DNA from: Actinomyces sp.
GTDB taxonomy: Bacteria; Actinomycetota; Actinomycetes; Actinomycetales; Actinomycetaceae
Assembly (NCBI RefSeq): GCF_030530635.1
Contig: NZ_JAUMUL010000008.1
Coordinates: 1-64,000, forward strand
Direction of reading: 5' to 3'
Length of the DNA: 64,000 nucleotides
Part shown: piece after piece, positions 60,555-64,000 of the stretch
How the letters are laid out: every line of letters begins with the position of its first letter
Numbering within the stretch: the stretch's first letter is position 1
The notes under the pieces: model-generated
What the model saw: only the letters and a program-made list of their open reading frames with translations
Told to the model about the DNA's origin: nothing
The model's database searches: none
Translations under genes and position numbers: made by a program

Positions 60555-61262
60555 GTGAGCACTGGCATCCCTAGAAGTGCGACGACGTCCAAGGGCGAGG
60601 CGCGACGCCGCACGATCATCGACGCAGCCGCAGCGATCATCCGCGAGGGGGGCCCGAGTGCCGTCACCCATCGTGGTGTCGCCGAGCGAGCCGGTTGCTC
60701 ACTGTCCGCCACCACCTACTACTTCTCCGGCCTTGACGACCTGCTCTACGAGGCTGGGCGGGTGAACATCGCCCTGTGGGCCGAGCGCGCCGAACGCGTC
60801 GCCAAGAAGGTCGAGGCACTGGATCACGTCCCCCCGCTTGAGGAGGTCGTCCAGCTTCTCCTCGCGGCCACCCTGCCCGACGCCGGCCCCTACCTGGGCC
60901 ACTACATGCAGCTGATCTCCGCCAACAGCTCCGCACCCGTCGGCCGCGCCTACGGGGAGGGACGTAACAGACTCAATGCCGCCGTCGACCGGGTAGTCAA
61001 CGGCCTCGGCCTGTATTTGACTGCAGAGACCGTCATCGCCACCGTCGACGGCGCCGCGGTGACGGCGCTGAGCGAACATCGCGATGTCCGCAGCACGGCA
61101 CTGGTCCTGCTGCGACGCCTGGTACGGATCTCGGAACTGAGTTCCTCCGCACTCACCGACACCACTCCCAAAGAGTTCCGCACGCGCATAACCAGCGAAG
61201 CACCCCTCCCCACGCGCCCCCTCGACGCCGAGGCGGGCACACCCGAACCGTCTGTTCATTGA
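60555..61262 (+). CDS. TetR-family transcriptional regulator
   Basis: 235-aa TetR: helix-turn-helix segment TIIDAAAAIIREGGPSAVTH, then RGVAERAGCSLSATTYYFSG (residues about 20-60), with a helical ligand domain. TAATAT sits exactly 6 nt before the GTG start and there is no Shine-Dalgarno: a clear leaderless layout. Last in the arc cluster; it probably controls the cluster, its transporters or itself. Confidence 0.87.
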   Translation: MSTGIPRSATTSKGEARRRTIIDAAAAIIREGGPSAVTHRGVAERAGCSLSATTYYFSGLDDLLYEAGRVNIALWAERAERVAKKVEALDHVPPLEEVVQLLLAATLPDAGPYLGHYMQLISANSSAPVGRAYGEGRNRLNAAVDRVVNGLGLYLTAETVIATVDGAAVTALSEHRDVRSTALVLLRRLVRISELSSSALTDTTPKEFRTRITSEAPLPTRPLDAEAGTPEPSVH

Positions 61263-61478
61263 GCGGACCTCGCCCGGACCCGCGCAAGCACCGCCTGAAA
61301 CCAGAGTCTCCACTTCATAGGTTTCAATTATCTAACTCGGGTATGCGCGTGCTATCTTCCGCGCTTGCGACCTGACAGCTCGCACCGATGCGCAGACCGA
61401 TCTGCACTCGGAGTACATCACGCCCAAAAGGGCTCCATCCGATCGAGTCGGAAGCACCAGCGCCGACAAGGAGGCGAT

Positions 61479-62231
61479 ATGCCGACAACCAGGACAGCAC
61501 GAACCGCGCTCACGTGCGCCATCATCTACATCGCGGGGATGGGAGTTTCAAATCTCTTGGTCTACCGCGTCTTCAACGTTTCCTACAACGATGTCGATTT
61601 CGCGAAGACACTACTGCCTTTCATCGCACTCCTGGCACTAGGCTCATTGTGCGCCTTCATGGCCCTGCGCAAGCGGCTCCCTGCGCCCGAGGGCCCACGA
61701 CGTTACCCGGTATTCCTGATCATATTTATTCCGATTGTCGTCATGACCCTCTACTACTGGGGAACTCATGGAGAACTCACTCCCGCATTTGCAACCCCGC
61801 TGGTAGCCACTGCACTCATCGGCTTCGCTGAGGAGATGATGTTCCGCCGGGTTCTTTACGTCGGCCTGCTCCAGGAGCCCCGAGGAACGCAGATCCGGGG
61901 AGCCCTGCTGGGCTCCGCGGTGGTGTTCAGCCTGCTTCACTCGGTGAACGTACTCGGCGGACTGCCGTTCCCGAACATGCTGCTGCAGCTAGTGACCACC
62001 TTCGTCGCCGGCCTGTTCTACGCCCTGATGTATGACTACACCAAGAGCATCGGCCTCATGATCACCTCACACTTCCTGTGGGATTATCTCATCTTCAGTG
62101 GAGCGGTTACGAAGATACCTGTGTTCAGCGGTGTCATCACGGTGCTGAACGTCGCCGAATTAGTCATCGTAATTGTGCTCCTCGTGAAGAAGCGGAAGCA
62201 GGAGAAGCTCGTGTCCACTCAGAACGTGTGA
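61479..62231 (+). CDS. CPBP-family intramembrane metalloprotease
   Basis: 250-aa membrane protein with about seven hydrophobic segments and the CPBP (Abi/CAAX-like) motifs: EEMMFRRVLY, FSLLHSVN and SHFLWDY. AAGGAGG precedes ATG 61479; the frame open from 61365 is not used. Relatives act in prenyl-protein processing, bacteriocin self-immunity or signalling; no bacteriocin gene is evident nearby. AT-richer than its neighbours, consistent with acquisition. Confidence 0.85.
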   Translation: MPTTRTARTALTCAIIYIAGMGVSNLLVYRVFNVSYNDVDFAKTLLPFIALLALGSLCAFMALRKRLPAPEGPRRYPVFLIIFIPIVVMTLYYWGTHGELTPAFATPLVATALIGFAEEMMFRRVLYVGLLQEPRGTQIRGALLGSAVVFSLLHSVNVLGGLPFPNMLLQLVTTFVAGLFYALMYDYTKSIGLMITSHFLWDYLIFSGAVTKIPVFSGVITVLNVAELVIVIVLLVKKRKQEKLVSTQNV

Positions 62232-62329
62232 CGACGTCGCACCGGCCGACGCCCGCCGCACACCGGCGAAGCCCCTGGAGGACACGAGCCGGCCTTCAAT
62301 GACGCGGTACAACCGCTGGGACGCCGTCT

Positions 62330-62432
62330 GTCAAGCCCCGGGTTTTGTGGAGGGTGCTTTATCTGGTGCCGGCGGTTGCCGGCTGGGTTTGGGTGGCGGT
62401 CTGCTCACTGACGTCCCGGGCGTCGGTGATGT
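62330..62432 (-). mobile_element. Remnant of a transposase 3' end and element terminus
   Basis: Inverse-orientation relative of 48110-48232. The minus strand encodes VSRPPPKPSRQPPAPDK then APSTKPGA, with its stop inside the terminal TGACA. No further transposase sequence is recognisable upstream. Confidence 0.55.
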
Positions 62433-63000
62433 AGTCGTTGGTGTCGGCGGCAGTGTCGCCGATGGTGTCGGTGTCTTCTGGTGGGGTGCAGGCCTGTTCG
62501 TGCTGGACGGGGCGTGCATGTAGATGGCGGAGTGGGGAGGATAGCGCCTGCCCGCACTCGGATGGCCCGGTACAGCCGCCCCGCGGCCGCGTGTGGTGGA
62601 TCAGGCCGGTAAGGTCGGCTCCTTCTCGCCGGGTGCCGCCAGATGCTCATGCGTAGGGCGTCCCTGGACCAGGTCGGTCACACGGGCCGGCGGGTGGCCT
62701 GCCAGCCGTTGATCCGCGGGGAGCAGCACGTCGGCGGGCGAAAGCCACATACGCCCAGCCCGACAGGGTGCGCACATAGGGGCGCCCCCCTTAGACCTCT
62801 CGGGGTCCCTGCGGGCCCCTGCACACCCCATCCGGGTATCCCGCTCACGCAACCCTCTTCGGGACACTTCCTCTGAGCACTCCCGACAGTGATCCTTCAG
62901 TGCATTCACCGCCCCCACCAAATCCGACACGATTCAGAGGTCCCAAAGTGTCCGAATTCGGGACAAACGAGTACGTGGCCGTCGGCGAGCGCTGGAAGAG
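62433..63000. other. Gene-poor stretch before topA
   Basis: Several frames of 60-110 codons are open but none has a Shine-Dalgarno or a recognisable family. The only structure seen is a short imperfect palindrome around GTCCGAATTCGGGAC (62950-62964). It may be further decayed mobile DNA. Confidence 0.4.
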
Positions 63001-63021
63001 CCCCATTAGTGCCGGTCTCGG
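62999..63021 (-). repeat. 23-bp 3'-flanking repeat unit downstream of topA
   Basis: On the minus strand CCGAGACCGGCACTAATG, 67 nt after the topA stop and in its orientation; nearly identical to the copy after the sugar permease at 47793. Confidence 0.5.
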
Positions 63022-63088
63022 CGAGGGCGCGTGACCGAGGAACGACCGCCGCGGGACGCCGTGCCAGCCGGTCCATTTGGTGGCGGCA

Positions 63089-64000
63089 TCAGCTGGTCCG
63101 CTTGGTGGCGGTCTTCCTCCCGGAAGAGCTCTTCGTGGTGGTCTTCTTCACGGCGGTCCTGCGGGTGGTGCGCTTCTTGGCCGGGCCCTTGGCGCGTTTC
63201 TCAGCCAACAGCTCGTAGGCGCGCTCGGGGGTGACAGTGGCCGGGTCGTCGTCGCGGCGCAGCGTCACATTCGTCTCCCCGTCGGTGAAGTACGGACCGA
63301 AGCGGCCGTCCTTGATCACCACCGGACGCCCGGTGGCCGGGTCGGTGCCGAGCTCGCGCAGAGGCGCGCGAGAGGCTGCCTGTCCACGACGGCGCTTGGG
63401 CTGAGCGAACAGCTCCAGCGCCTGCTCCAAAGTCACCGTGAACAACTGCTCCTCGCTTTCCAAGGAGCGGGAATCCGTACCCTTCTTCAGGTAGGGGCCG
63501 TAGCGACCGTTCTGCGCGGTGATATCCACGCCCTCGGCGTCCTGGCCCACCACCCGGGGCAGGCTCAGCAGGTCGAGAGCCTGCTCCAGAGTGACGGTGG
63601 CCAGGTCCATTGATTTCAGCAGCGACGCGGTGCGCGGTTTGGGGCCCTTCTGCGACTTGCGTGCCGGGCTCCTCCCGCTCGGCTTCGACGCCGCCTGACC
63701 GGCGCCCTCCTGCCCAGCGGAAGTCTCCGGTTCGGGCAGGATTTCGGTGACGTAAGGGCCATAGCGGCCGTCCTTGGCGACGATGGTGTGTCCGGTGGAG
63801 GGGTCGGTGCCCAGCTCGCGGCCGTCGTCGGCGGCGCGGGTGAACAGCTCACGCGCCTTGGCCACCGTCAGCTCGTCCGGGGCCAAGTCACTGGGAACAT
63901 TGGCGCGCTTGCCCTCGGCGTCCTCCAGGTAGGGGCCGTAGCGGCCCACGCGCAGGGTTATGCCCTCCCCGATGTCGATGGAGTTGACGGCGCGGGCGTC
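63089..64000 (-). CDS. topA: DNA topoisomerase I, C-terminal part
   Basis: Partial: the reading frame enters from beyond 64000, so this is the C-terminal 303 residues. It contains the actinobacterial C-terminal repeats, each with a GRYGPY/GRFGPYF motif (VGRYGPYLED, DGRYGPYVTE, NGRYGPYLKK, DGRFGPYFTD) and TLEQALDLL/ALELF helices, then a Lys/Arg-rich tail (KKRTTRRTAVKKTTTKS) that binds DNA. Topoisomerase I relaxes negative supercoils; the active-site domains are outside the window. Any apparent ATG at 63949 is internal. Confidence 0.95.
   Translation of the reverse strand, partial: DARAVNSIDIGEGITLRVGRYGPYLEDAEGKRANVPSDLAPDELTVAKARELFTRAADDGRELGTDPSTGHTIVAKDGRYGPYVTEILPEPETSAGQEGAGQAASKPSGRSPARKSQKGPKPRTASLLKSMDLATVTLEQALDLLSLPRVVGQDAEGVDITAQNGRYGPYLKKGTDSRSLESEEQLFTVTLEQALELFAQPKRRRGQAASRAPLRELGTDPATGRPVVIKDGRFGPYFTDGETNVTLRRDDDPATVTPERAYELLAEKRAKGPAKKRTTRRTAVKKTTTKSSSGRKTATKRTS

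Noticed and set aside
62299..62930. Small ORFs on both strands between the CPBP gene and topA
   Set aside because: Low-complexity Gly/Val or Pro/Arg frames without start signals; one is explained as the transposase tail.

Overview
The window is a high-G+C actinobacterial chromosome segment, most likely from Actinomycetaceae (Actinomyces-like). Evidence: Lsr2, CarD, SenX3/RegX3/PhoU, an actinobacterial TopA basic tail, a Cys-lipoprotein TAP-family peptidase, ROK and LacI sugar regulators, many GTG starts and many apparently leaderless genes. This placement is inference; no 16S or marker search was possible.

Layout. 1-12 kb: a minus-strand glycan operon (GPH sugar symporter, GH3, esterase, GH43, GH106-like) with a divergent ROK regulator. 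11.7-12.7 kb: a Phd/ParE-type toxin-antitoxin pair wedged between two copies of the 3' end of a GH35 gene. 12.7-20.3 kb: GH35 plus a two-subunit C-glycoside-deglycosidase-like pair (TIM barrel + DUF6379), a second ROK regulator, a small monooxygenase-fold protein and two more xylose-isomerase-like TIM barrels. 20.5-36.8 kb: mostly housekeeping (Ohr, IspD, CarD, SenX3-RegX3/PhoU, GpmA, Lsr2, tRNA-Thr(CGT), asparaginase, TAP peptidase, HolB). 37.2-47.7 kb: accessory island with an ABC-2 exporter and a LacI-controlled N-glycan/mannoside system (GH38, GH5_18-like, sugar ABC transporter). 48.2-52.9 kb: tmk and an envelope two-component operon with DUF3060 and OmpA-like lipoproteins. 53.3-61.3 kb: arginine deiminase operon arcABC extended with a glycine-amidinotransferase-type enzyme, two unusual transporters and a TetR regulator. 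61.5-62.2 kb: CPBP protease. 63.1-64 kb: the C-terminal part of topA, running off the window.

How it fits together. topA, tmk, holB, the TAP peptidase and tRNA-Thr all lie on the minus strand in the order I remember as conserved in related actinobacteria, but each junction has received accessory DNA (about 14 kb between topA and tmk, about 11.5 kb between tmk and holB). The junctions carry decayed transposase 3' ends, inverted-repeat mini-elements and structured repeats. The most unusual signal is a 23-bp repeat unit found just downstream of the stop codon of nine genes (eight loci), always in the orientation of the gene it follows.
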